A stretch of 56,323 nt of DNA from Candidatus Peregrinibacteria bacterium (GTDB lineage Bacteria > Patescibacteriota > Gracilibacteria > UM-FILTER-43-11): positions 1-56,323 of the forward strand of contig JAFGCT010000012.1 of the NCBI GenBank assembly GCA_016932505.1, written 5' to 3'. Made by a program: the position numbers and the translations under genes. Shown piece after piece: positions 1-7,077 of the stretch (its first letter is position 1; each line of letters begins with the position of its first letter). The notes below the pieces were generated by a model that worked only from the letters and a program-made list of their open reading frames with translations, was not told the origin of the DNA and ran no database searches.

Positions 1-352
<352 letters not shown>

Positions 353-364
353 TCGAATTTAATG

Positions 365-412
365 GATCTTCTTTCCTTAGTTCCGATTTATCGGGATATG
401 GGAAGGAGGATA
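365..412 (+). other. Hairpin in the 23S-5S spacer, possible processing stem
   Basis: ATCTTCTTTCC (366-376) can pair with GGAAGGAGGAT (401-411), partly through G-U pairs, around an inner CCGA/TCGG hairpin. Its place just after the 23S end suggests an rRNA processing stem, but that is inference from position and fold only. Confidence 0.4.
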
Positions 413-478
413 TAAATCGACTAGCAATTAATTTCTAATATATAGTAAGTTTACATTGATATTTTAAAGAAGACATTA

Positions 479-594
479 TCTTGGTGTTTATCGAGAGTGG
501 GGTACACCTGTTCCCATCCCGAACACAGCAGTTAAGCCACTCATCGCCGATGGTACTTGGGCATTAGTCCTGGGAGAGTAGGTCGACGCCAAGA
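479..594 (+). rRNA. rrf: 5S ribosomal RNA
   Basis: This is a complete 5S gene of about 116 nt. The ends pair as TCTTGGTG (479-486) with CGCCAAGA (587-594), and the internal loop A signature CCCATCCCGAACAC and the GGTACTTGGG arm are present. It lies about 127 nt after the 23S end. The sequence AGATTATGTCTTTTTTT directly follows and is repeated after the partial copy downstream. Confidence 0.95.
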
Positions 595-636
595 TTATGT
601 CTTTTTTTGTACCCCGAATTTGATAATATTAATCTT

Positions 637-710
637 CGATGGTACTTGTCCCGCTAAGCGGGACTGGGAGAGTACTCCGCCAAGCGGGGAAGATTATGTC
701 TTTTTTTATT
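637..710 (+). pseudogene. Partial duplicate of the 5S rRNA 3' half
   Basis: CGATGGTACTT at 637-647 matches 548-558 of the 5S gene, then TGGGAGAGTA (665-674) and CGCCAAG (679-685) recur, ending in the same AGATTATGTCTTTTTTT seen after the real 5S. The 5S loop arm is replaced by a perfect GTCCCGC/GCGGGAC hairpin (648-664). The 5' half is missing, so it cannot be a functional 5S. It may act as a terminator or be a duplication relic. Confidence 0.7.
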
Positions 711-814
711 ACTTCATTCTAAAACGATGGAGTATTTTTGTTGTATAAATAATTTGTTCAACATTTGATTTTAATTGTATATTTTGGCTATTTACAAATG
801 TTTTTTTAATAAAT

Positions 815-842
815 TTGATATTTGTATTATTACTGATATAAT
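815..842 (+). promoter_or_regulatory. Promoter for the 883 gene
   Basis: TTGATA (815-820), a 16-bp spacer and TATAAT (837-842), preceded by TGA as an extended -10. The predicted transcription start near 849 lies downstream of the first in-frame ATG at 775, so translation must begin at 883. Confidence 0.6.
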
Positions 843-882
843 AAAGTCTTTCCTTCTTTTTTATTTTTTAATAGTTGCTCCT

Positions 883-1188
883 ATGGAAATTGGAAATGAC
901 AATATCGATGATGACCATGGAAATGGTCGAATATTTCTGCTTGAACCTGAAAGAGGTGATGTCGTAGATGAAATAAGAAGTTATTTAAAGAAAAGCGGTG
1001 TTGATATCAATGCTCTTAATGGCTATGACGGGATTTTGGTTACTACTGAAGATAATAAAATCGCCGGTCAATTAAGACAGCTTCTTGTTATGGGTAATCG
1101 CAAACGATTTTTTGATTTCTCTTTTAGCGCAACAGGAGGCAGTGGTAAGTTTGAGATATTCGGCAAAGAGTTTATGAATCTAAATTAA
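883..1188 (+). CDS. Hypothetical protein (101 aa)
   Basis: I do not recognise this small protein. It opens with a very acidic stretch (EIGNDNIDDDHGN), followed by a predicted mixed alpha/beta segment and a basic NRKRF patch near the C-terminus. No signal peptide or membrane helix is seen from this start. An upstream in-frame ATG at 775 would add a hydrophobic leader, but it falls before the predicted -10 box at 837-842, so the ATG at 883 was chosen. The gene sits alone between inverted repeats and is followed by a strong terminator. No Shine-Dalgarno is visible. Confidence 0.55.
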   Translation: MEIGNDNIDDDHGNGRIFLLEPERGDVVDEIRSYLKKSGVDINALNGYDGILVTTEDNKIAGQLRQLLVMGNRKRFFDFSFSATGGSGKFEIFGKEFMNLN

Positions 1189-1212
1189 TCTTGCTGAACA
1201 AATTATTTATAC

Positions 1213-1249
1213 AAAAAAGCCATCCAGAGTATCTTGGATGGCTTTTTAA
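1213..1249. terminator. Rho-independent terminator, probably bidirectional
   Basis: AAAAAAGCCATCC pairs with GGATGGCTTTTT around a 10-nt loop. It has an A-run before and a T-run after, so it can serve both the rightward 883 gene and the leftward 1264 gene. Confidence 0.85.
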
Positions 1250-1263
1250 GGTTAATTATTAAG

Positions 1264-1929
1264 TTATGCTGTTACTAATTTATTGTCTAAAAGTTTTTTA
1301 AAGTGAAAGAAAGCTACTATGCCTCCAATTAATAAAGGAGGGATTATTAAATAACTAATATGACTTTCGACTGAAAAAACATATAGATAATGTGAAACGC
1401 TAATAATCGCGATTCGAATATAATAACTTAGAAATTTCAATATACTTTCTATAATTGTTTCAGCGAACATGTTACCGATATTAGCTAGCGATGCTGCAGA
1501 AGCAAGTACTGTGTGTATTAACATCGCATAAGCTGTTTTTAATGGCAGCTGACTAATTATTTCTCCTATTTCTGCATGAGAATGAAGTATAAAGAATGAT
1601 AATTCCGAATATGTAAAACCTATTCCTATAAGAATAAAGCTGAATATTCGAAGATTTTTTATATTATGATGTAAAAGATCGTGAAAAGATTTTACGTGTT
1701 TTTCTGAATATATTATTGCGAGTTCAATTGCAATAAAAGCGAGAATTACTAAATAAAATTTCAGATGTACCCCGAGGTATTCTATAAGAATAAATGGGAT
1801 AGATATGAGTATTCCGGACAGAAATAGTCCGGCCGATGATTTGAAACTGATTTTTTTGAACCAGTCCATGCATATCAGTATGCCTGCTATTAGAGCTGTG
1901 AAGCCCAGAAAAAGCAATGTTTGACTCAT
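1264..1929 (-). CDS. Multi-pass membrane protein of unknown function (221 aa)
   Basis: This is a strongly hydrophobic protein with about six or seven predicted transmembrane helices and no recognised catalytic motif. A His-rich loop (FHDLLHH) lies near residue 85. It is the last of three leftward genes, the other two being tiny single-helix proteins at 1952-2080 and 2125-2229, and a terminator follows. The shared orientation and consensus promoter suggest one transcription unit. A membrane complex or transporter is possible, but family membership is not clear. Confidence 0.65.
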   Translation of the reverse strand: MSQTLLFLGFTALIAGILICMDWFKKISFKSSAGLFLSGILISIPFILIEYLGVHLKFYLVILAFIAIELAIIYSEKHVKSFHDLLHHNIKNLRIFSFILIGIGFTYSELSFFILHSHAEIGEIISQLPLKTAYAMLIHTVLASAASLANIGNMFAETIIESILKFLSYYIRIAIISVSHYLYVFSVESHISYLIIPPLLIGGIVAFFHFKKLLDNKLVTA

Positions 1930-1951
1930 AAAGAGGGGTTATTTTTATTTT

Positions 1952-2080
1952 TTAGCTATCGTATTGTTTGGTTATCTTCGTCCATATTTTTAGAATTAAT
2001 ATTGTAGGAACTGTGAAAAAAAATATGATCGCAGATATGCCGAGAAGTATGAAACCTATGATTATCAAAAGCTGGGTCAT
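1952..2080 (-). CDS. Small membrane protein (42 aa)
   Basis: An open frame of 42 codons starts at ATG 2080 and ends in TAA. Residues 2-31 form one long hydrophobic helix (LLIIIGFILLGISAIIFFF region), followed by a basic tail with Lys, Trp and Thr and a final Asp-Ser. The shape, a single membrane anchor with a cytosolic positive tail, is that of a real small membrane protein rather than random sequence. It sits 22 bp from the 221-aa gene and 44 bp from a second small gene in the same orientation. Function unknown. Confidence 0.5.
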   Translation of the reverse strand: MTQLLIIIGFILLGISAIIFFFTVPTILILKIWTKITKQYDS

Positions 2081-2124
2081 AAAAAAGGGTTAGTAGTATT
2101 TTAAGCTTCCAATTCAAAAGCTAC

Positions 2125-2229
2125 TTATAATCTATATTTTTTGATTATATAATCCCTTGCTTTAATGAAGAAGATTATTGGCAGTGCTATTTTAAAGAAC
2201 ACATGCCATATAAAACGTAACAACTTCAT
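2125..2229 (-). CDS. Small membrane protein (34 aa)
   Basis: A 34-codon frame from ATG 2229 to TAA. The first residues (MKLLRF) are basic, then comes a hydrophobic helix to about residue 22 and a basic tail (KARDYIIKKYRL). It follows a long AT-rich leader from a perfect promoter at 2373-2401 and precedes two further membrane-protein genes. It could be a small subunit of a membrane complex or a toxin-like peptide, and the sequence alone does not decide. Confidence 0.45.
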   Translation of the reverse strand: MKLLRFIWHVFFKIALPIIFFIKARDYIIKKYRL

Positions 2230-2372
2230 AAACTAATTATTAAGAAATAAATTATTACATTAATTAAATAAGAATTGTTAAGAAATAAAATATGCTTAAA
2301 TCCCCTTAAAAAGGGTTTTGTGGTGCATTTTACGGTGGTGAACGTTTTTGTTTTATCATTTGTCTTTATTAC

Positions 2373-2401
2373 ATTATAACACATAGTTATAAATATGTCA
2401 A
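2373..2401 (-). promoter_or_regulatory. Perfect consensus promoter, leftward
   Basis: Read leftward: TTGACA (2401-2396), exactly 17 bp, TATAAT (2378-2373), with TGT in the extended -10 position. Both hexamers match the housekeeping sigma consensus in full. The predicted start near 2366 leaves a leader of about 135 nt before the 34-aa gene. Confidence 0.75.
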
Positions 2402-2433
2402 ATATCTGTCAACTCTTTCTTTGATTATTTTTG

Positions 2434-2462
2434 TTGAAATGATGAATTAAAATAGGTAAGAT
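2434..2462 (+). promoter_or_regulatory. Probable ssb promoter
   Basis: TTGAAA (2434-2439), 17 bp, TAAGAT (2457-2462). The predicted start near 2469 gives a leader of about 27 nt before ssb, which fits the spacing seen for other genes here. Confidence 0.45.
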
Positions 2463-2495
2463 TTATATCTACTTTAACCTTTAATTCTACGACAT

Positions 2496-3341
2496 ATGTA
2501 CGCATTAAATCGTGCTCAAATCATAGGACACTTAACAGAGGACCCTCAAATCCGTCAAACCCCTAGTGGGCAGACAGTAGGGGACTTAAATATTGTTACA
2601 AAACAATCATTTACTAATGTATCCGGCCAGGTTCAACAGGGAACATCTTTTCATAGTGTTGTTGTCTGGCGTGGTCTTGCTGATATAAGCAGCCGTTTCC
2701 TTAAAAAAGGAAGTCAGGTGTTTATTTCTGGACGAATACAAACAGATGAATGGGAAGACCAGCAATCTGGTCAGAAACGTTATAAAACACGTGTTGTGGC
2801 TGATGAAATGATTCTTCTTGATCCTCGCAACCCAAATCCACCAGTTTCTGCTGAATCTAAAGTTGCAGGCGGTCTTAATCAGGCTGAAATTGTAGGTAAT
2901 TTAACTAAAGATCCTGAACTACGCCAAACTCCAAATGGAGACAGCGTTTGTTCTTTTGGTGTAGCTACAAATTATTCATGGAAGAACCGTGAAGGACAGG
3001 ACCAGGATAAGACTGAATTTCACAATGTAGTTGCATGGGGTGACCTTGCTACTTCACTCGCTGAAAGTGCTAAAAAAGGCCGAAAAGTTTATATTTCCGG
3101 TCGTTTACAAACTCGTAGCTGGGAAACACCAGAAGGAACTAAGCGTTATGCAACTGAAATAATTGCAGAAAAGGCTTTGGCTCTTGGCGTACCGGATAGT
3201 GAAATTGGCAGTCCTATTGCCTCAACCGAAGTACGTGTTTCTGAACCACAAATCAAAAGCGATCCAATTGTTTCTGCTCCTACGGAGGTTCCTGCAGTTA
3301 ATTACGAAAGCGAAGTTAAGCCTGAGGATTTGCCGTTCTAA
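2496..3341 (+). CDS. ssb: Single-stranded DNA-binding protein with two OB folds
   Basis: SSB coats single-stranded DNA during replication and repair. This 281-aa protein carries two tandem OB-fold domains, residues 1-111 and 127-231. Each opens with a LNxAxIxGxLTxDPxxRQTPxG pattern and has its own ISGR(I/L)QT strand. A linker of about 45 residues then leads to the acidic tip EDLPF (277-281), the usual SSB partner-docking tail. Most bacterial SSBs have one OB fold and act as tetramers; the two-fold form is known from Deinococcus-Thermus and acts as a dimer. The gene stands alone. Confidence 0.93.
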   Translation: MYALNRAQIIGHLTEDPQIRQTPSGQTVGDLNIVTKQSFTNVSGQVQQGTSFHSVVVWRGLADISSRFLKKGSQVFISGRIQTDEWEDQQSGQKRYKTRVVADEMILLDPRNPNPPVSAESKVAGGLNQAEIVGNLTKDPELRQTPNGDSVCSFGVATNYSWKNREGQDQDKTEFHNVVAWGDLATSLAESAKKGRKVYISGRLQTRSWETPEGTKRYATEIIAEKALALGVPDSEIGSPIASTEVRVSEPQIKSDPIVSAPTEVPAVNYESEVKPEDLPF

Positions 3342-3440
3342 TTACATTAACATCCGTTGCCATTCCAAATACGTGCTAAGCGTGTTTGTTTTGGCGAAAT
3401 AGTACGTATAATTACTAGTTAAGTAAAAACAGTCTAATAT

Positions 3441-4166
3441 ATGTATCAAGATCATCCTTCATGTAGTCCGCCAACTAACCAAACCATAAAAGTTTGGCGT
3501 TATATGGACATAACAAAATTACTTTCTATTCTCGAAAGCAATTCGCTTTGGTTTACAGATATAACATATCTTGATGACCCATTAGAAGGCTTTCTGAATC
3601 GTGCCACAGTGGAAAAATTCCGCAAAATGCCAGAGGATACACCCAAAGAACAAGAGGAAAAAACAAAAAAAATTATTGAGACTAATTTGCAGCTGCTAAA
3701 GCAGGCAAGAAATATGCTCAATGTATCTTCCTGGCATATGAACGAAGGAGAATCAGCGGCTATGTGGCAACTATATTTAAAGAGTCATGAAGGCATAGCA
3801 ATTCAATCTACTTATGAAAGACTTAAAGGGTCTTTTAAAAATGCCAAAGAAGATGTATTAATTGGCGTCGTTAAGTATATCGATGAAGACACCGATACTA
3901 TTGATTGGACCAATGTAATCAACTATGCACTTCACAAGCGAAAAAGTTTCGAACACGAAAGAGAATTGCGTGCCATTGTACTCTCGCCATCAGATAATGG
4001 GGGTGGTTCAGTAAATGTTGACCTTGAAATATTAATAGAAAGAATATATGTGGCACCAAATTCATCAAAATGGGTGCATGAATTGATGCAAGAAGTAATT
4101 AAAAGATATGGGCTAGATAAGATTCCAGTTGAGCAATCTAAATTATACGCTAGCCCATTATATTAA
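3441..4166 (+). CDS. DUF2971 family protein (241 aa)
   Basis: The sequence fits the DUF2971 family: an N-terminal KVWRYMDITKLLSIL..NSLWFTDITYLDDPLEG region, a central SSWHMNEGESAAMWQLY segment and SFEHERELRAIV near residue 175. These are the landmark positions of that family, whose biochemical role is not settled. No membrane segment or signal peptide is seen. The gene lies about 100 bp after ssb and converges on the dimethylase gene. DUF2971 genes are often accessory, so horizontal origin is possible but not shown here. Confidence 0.8.
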   Translation: MYQDHPSCSPPTNQTIKVWRYMDITKLLSILESNSLWFTDITYLDDPLEGFLNRATVEKFRKMPEDTPKEQEEKTKKIIETNLQLLKQARNMLNVSSWHMNEGESAAMWQLYLKSHEGIAIQSTYERLKGSFKNAKEDVLIGVVKYIDEDTDTIDWTNVINYALHKRKSFEHERELRAIVLSPSDNGGGSVNVDLEILIERIYVAPNSSKWVHELMQEVIKRYGLDKIPVEQSKLYASPLY

Positions 4167-4212
4167 ACTGTCATCACTTAACTAGATATTATATGCAGTA
4201 ATTACTTTATAA

Positions 4213-4935
4213 TTATTGTTTTTTACAAAGGTTAATCCACCCCTCTAATCCAACAGTCTTAGGGCTTTCAACCTCTTTTGTCGGAAAGTTCTCAAAGTGG
4301 TAATTGACTGTATCCCAGAAGTTATCTGGTAGGGGAATGGGGTTATGGGTTATTTTCATGATACAGCTCATTACTTTTGGTTCCGGATAAACGGATGTAG
4401 GTGGTACGTCCGATATAATTTCGATATCACCATAGCTTTGAGCTTGAAGTGATACGCGGTAGCATCTTGGGGGTTGTCCCATTAGAGTTGTTGCATATTG
4501 TTTGTCGGTAATAAATACCATACCGTATGGTTTGTTTTCAATTTCCGACATGAACTTTCGGTAGAGTTTTCCGGAAATGTGGAATGGTATATTACCAACA
4601 AGTAGATATGGTTTTTTTGGAATATCGTACTCTAAGATATCCTCTTTAATTAGATGTATATTAGATTGTTGTACAAATTTATTGTTCAGTATTTTATATA
4701 GCTCATCGTCGATTTCCAGTACATCAATATCATCAAATTCTTTCGCCAAGCGTTCGGTTATATATCCAAGTCCACCACCAATTTCTACAATCTTAGTTCC
4801 GGGCTTATAAATGGATTTGATAGTTTCAATTAATTCATCAATAACTTTTTCATCACTCGTAAAAACCTGACCGTAATATTTTTTCGGAACGATATTTTTT
4901 TCCTCAAGCTCTGATTTACATTGTTGCTGATTCAT
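4213..4935 (-). CDS. rRNA adenine N6-dimethyltransferase family (KsgA/Erm-like)
   Basis: A SAM-dependent RNA methylase of 240 aa. Motif I is EIGGGLG (residues 51-57), the acidic ribose-binding residues follow near EIDDE (74-78), and the catalytic motif IV is NIPF (115-118). KsgA dimethylates two adenines near the 16S 3' end; Erm proteins modify 23S A2058. The usual KsgA motif IV is NLPY and the usual entry motif is QNFL; here they are NIPF and GQVF, and the C-terminal domain is short. It is therefore either a divergent ksgA or an Erm-type paralogue. It converges with the DUF2971 gene. Confidence 0.8.
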   Translation of the reverse strand: MNQQQCKSELEEKNIVPKKYYGQVFTSDEKVIDELIETIKSIYKPGTKIVEIGGGLGYITERLAKEFDDIDVLEIDDELYKILNNKFVQQSNIHLIKEDILEYDIPKKPYLLVGNIPFHISGKLYRKFMSEIENKPYGMVFITDKQYATTLMGQPPRCYRVSLQAQSYGDIEIISDVPPTSVYPEPKVMSCIMKITHNPIPLPDNFWDTVNYHFENFPTKEVESPKTVGLEGWINLCKKQ

Positions 4936-4948
4936 ATTTTTGATATTT

Positions 4949-5020
4949 TTTGGAAATTTGGAAATTATGGAAATTTAAAAAGTTGAGAACTTCCAAGTTT
5001 CCAAGTTTCCACGATTTCCA
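4949..5020. repeat. Degenerate short tandem repeats in inverted arrangement
   Basis: GGAAATT-type units (about 4951-4975) are followed by units of the opposite sense, TTTCCAAG repeated, at about 4990-5020. The two halves can partly pair. This fills the spacer between the divergent methylase and O-antigen ligase genes. Confidence 0.6.
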
Positions 5021-5034
5021 TTATACTATGTCTG

Positions 5035-6297
5035 ATGAAAAAGTTGTTAGCATTTTTATTGGCCTTGGTAATTCTTGCACCCGTAACAGGGGAGCTTTGG
5101 CGATTGCCTTTAATGGGGCTTGAGTTTTTACCATCCGATTTACTTATTCCTTTGCTCTTTGTGGTTTGGGCAGCAGATAAAATACATAGTGACAGAAAGA
5201 TTCGTTTGGGGAAAATTGGTAAATCAATCTTTATCTTTTTGTTTGTACTGATAACCACGTATCTTCTTAACCTATTCCGCTTTGATACAACACAGATGAT
5301 TACGGCATTTTCTTATCTTGGGAGATTTGCAATGTATATTATACTTGCGATTATAGCCTTTGATTTACTGGATAGAGATAAGGATAAATACTTTTATAAG
5401 GTTATTTTAGGAAGCTTCTTTGTCAGTTTCGTATTAATTACAATTCTTGGATTCTTGCAATTAAAGTATTTCGGCAATTTTTTTGAGCTTGGTATGTATT
5501 TAAAAGGTTGGGATCCGCATATTGGGCGTCTTCTTTCTACTTGGTTTGACCCGAATTATGTTGGTGGTTATTTATCTTTTATGCTTAGTATCGCTATTGC
5601 AGTTGGTCTTTATTGTCGTAAAACAATTAATAGGAAGTGGTTTATTGTATTCGGAATAGTATGTTTTATGGGGCTGATTGCAATTTATCTGACTTATTCA
5701 AGAAGTGCCTATCTTGCGCTTATAGCTTCTCTTGGTGTTCTTGCCTTTCTTAAGTCCAGAAAGCTTCTTGTGGTTGCGGCACTTGCTATTACCCTAGGTT
5801 TTGCATTTTCACCTCGTGTGCAACAACGGTTTATGGATATGTGGGGGTCTGTGCGTGTAATAACCGGTATTGATACTCAGCAAACAATAGACCCGACAGC
5901 TTCTCTTAGGCTTTATTCTTGGCAATTTGCTACCGAGATAATAAAAGACCATCCGTGGATTGGAGTCGGTTATAGTAGATATGCTTATGAAATAAATTAC
6001 CGTGGTCATGGGCTTCTTTCTGGTCATGCTTCAGGTGGTTCCGATAGTTCACTTCTTACTATTTGGGCAACGACAGGACTATTTGGTTTTCTCTCTGCTC
6101 TTGCTATCGGTTTTGTAGCTGTTGTAACTGCTTTTTCTAATATTTGGAAGAAGGAAAATTTTAAAAGTTACCTAAACGCGGGTTTGCTTGCAGGTTTAGC
6201 CGGAATGTTTATTCATTCGGTGTTTGTAAATTCCTTACTTTTCCCATTAATGATGGTTTATTTGTGGGTTGGGTTGGGTTTGATGGATCAGAGGTAA
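5035..6297 (+). CDS. O-antigen ligase / Wzy polymerase-like membrane protein
   Basis: A 420-aa protein with about ten to twelve predicted membrane helices. The region near residues 300-345 (HPWIGVGYSRY ... GGSDSSLLTIWATTGLFG) matches the periplasmic loop and following helix of the Wzy_C/O-antigen ligase family, which transfers or polymerises lipid-linked glycans on the outer face of the membrane. In a bacterium probably lacking lipopolysaccharide it more likely acts on a cell-surface polysaccharide or glycoprotein. A GT4 glycosyltransferase is 2 kb downstream. The ATG at 5035 starts the first hydrophobic helix directly. Confidence 0.85.
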   Translation: MKKLLAFLLALVILAPVTGELWRLPLMGLEFLPSDLLIPLLFVVWAADKIHSDRKIRLGKIGKSIFIFLFVLITTYLLNLFRFDTTQMITAFSYLGRFAMYIILAIIAFDLLDRDKDKYFYKVILGSFFVSFVLITILGFLQLKYFGNFFELGMYLKGWDPHIGRLLSTWFDPNYVGGYLSFMLSIAIAVGLYCRKTINRKWFIVFGIVCFMGLIAIYLTYSRSAYLALIASLGVLAFLKSRKLLVVAALAITLGFAFSPRVQQRFMDMWGSVRVITGIDTQQTIDPTASLRLYSWQFATEIIKDHPWIGVGYSRYAYEINYRGHGLLSGHASGGSDSSLLTIWATTGLFGFLSALAIGFVAVVTAFSNIWKKENFKSYLNAGLLAGLAGMFIHSVFVNSLLFPLMMVYLWVGLGLMDQR

Positions 6298-6465
6298 TGT
6301 CTGAACTGTGATTTATTTGATTATAATGATGGTCGTGATTTTTTGTTATGGGTGAATTGAAATTACTTCAAATATACGTAAATACGTGAGACGCATTACA
6401 ATGCGTCTCTACGGTGTATTTTTCATAAGAAAATCAATTTAATAAAATAAATCACAGTTCAGACA
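6298..6465. mobile_element. MITE-like element with perfect 21-bp terminal inverted repeats
   Basis: Positions 6298-6318 and 6445-6465 are exact reverse complements (TGTCTGAACTGTGATTTATT...). Inside is a hairpin, GAGACGCATT/AATGCGTCTC (6388-6409). The left part is clearly related to 25204-25326. The element starts on the base after the stop codon of the O-antigen ligase-like gene. A further degenerate end copy (GTCAGAACTATGATT, leftward) overlaps the nadM stop codon near 6490. No coding capacity was found. Confidence 0.75.
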
Positions 6466-6488
6466 AAAGAGTTGCTTAATCACAAAAA

Positions 6489-6992
6489 TCATAGTTCTGA
6501 CACCCTTTTTACTCCTCCAATTTCCTCTAAATAATCTACGGTTGTTTTATCCAGATATTCTTGCCAGTTCTCATTTTCAGCCATAAGCTTGCGGATCTCC
6601 GTTGCGCTTATATCGATTTCCCATTTAACCTTTTTAACCGGTACTGAATCGTATTTTTCAAATAATTCTTTTACAATTTCATTTTTTCCTACGAATACTA
6701 TTTTAAAATCAGGCACAAGTGAATGAACATGTTCGGTCCACTTAGCATTGTCATTGATATCTGGAATCGGGATTATTTTGTATTTATCAGTTGAGATATT
6801 ATTTGCAGGTAGCGCCTTATTTATCATTTCAATTCTTTCATCTAGAGTAAATGGGTTATTTGGCAGGTTATAATACTGACTGCTTCCAATTCCAATATAT
6901 AAAAAATCCACAATGTCTAGCGCTTGTTTAATAGCTGAAAGATGTCCTAAGTGTAGTGGTTGGAAACGGCCTATAAAGAATCCTGATGACAT
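6489..6992 (-). CDS. nadM: Nicotinamide-nucleotide adenylyltransferase (NadM type)
   Basis: Joins NMN and ATP to make NAD. The nucleotidyltransferase signature GRFQPLHLGH is at residues 8-17 and ISATEIR at 128-134, with NPFTLDERIEM between (46-56). The 167-aa length fits archaeal-type NadM rather than NadD. A UGA stop falls inside a degenerate copy of the neighbouring repeat, so the last residues (VSEL) may be repeat-derived. The gene is on its own, with a heptamer repeat block upstream. Confidence 0.88.
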   Translation of the reverse strand: MSSGFFIGRFQPLHLGHLSAIKQALDIVDFLYIGIGSSQYYNLPNNPFTLDERIEMINKALPANNISTDKYKIIPIPDINDNAKWTEHVHSLVPDFKIVFVGKNEIVKELFEKYDSVPVKKVKWEIDISATEIRKLMAENENWQEYLDKTTVDYLEEIGGVKRVSEL

Positions 6993-7030
6993 AATTGATT
7001 TGAATTAGACAAAAATATATTACCATATTT

Positions 7031-7068
7031 AAAAGGAATAAGGACTAAAGAATAAGGATTAAGGAAAT
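7031..7068. repeat. Degenerate heptamer repeats (AAGGAAT type)
   Basis: Units AAGGAAT, AAGGACT, AAAGAAT, AAGGATT and AAGGAAA follow one another at 7-bp steps between the nadM start and the end of the next leftward gene. Confidence 0.65.
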
Positions 7069-7077
7069 ATCCTATAA

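Larger units (their letters stand above)
741..1214. repeat. Region bounded by perfect 20-bp inverted repeats
   Basis: TTGTATAAATAATTTGTTCA at 741-760 recurs as its exact reverse complement at 1195-1214. The two arms enclose a promoter and one 101-codon gene. A 19/20 match to the arm lies at 31020-31039 and a shorter match at 18979-18995, so the arm sequence is a dispersed motif. No transposase is present. It could be a non-autonomous mobile cassette or two unrelated copies of a dispersed motif. Confidence 0.65.

Noticed and set aside
557-748. Open frame across the 5S rRNA and its partial copy
   Set aside because: It overlaps a clear 5S gene and its composition follows the RNA sequence; not a protein gene.
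775-882. Longer start for the 883 gene with a hydrophobic leader
   Set aside because: A good promoter (815-842) lies inside this stretch, so it should not be in the mRNA.
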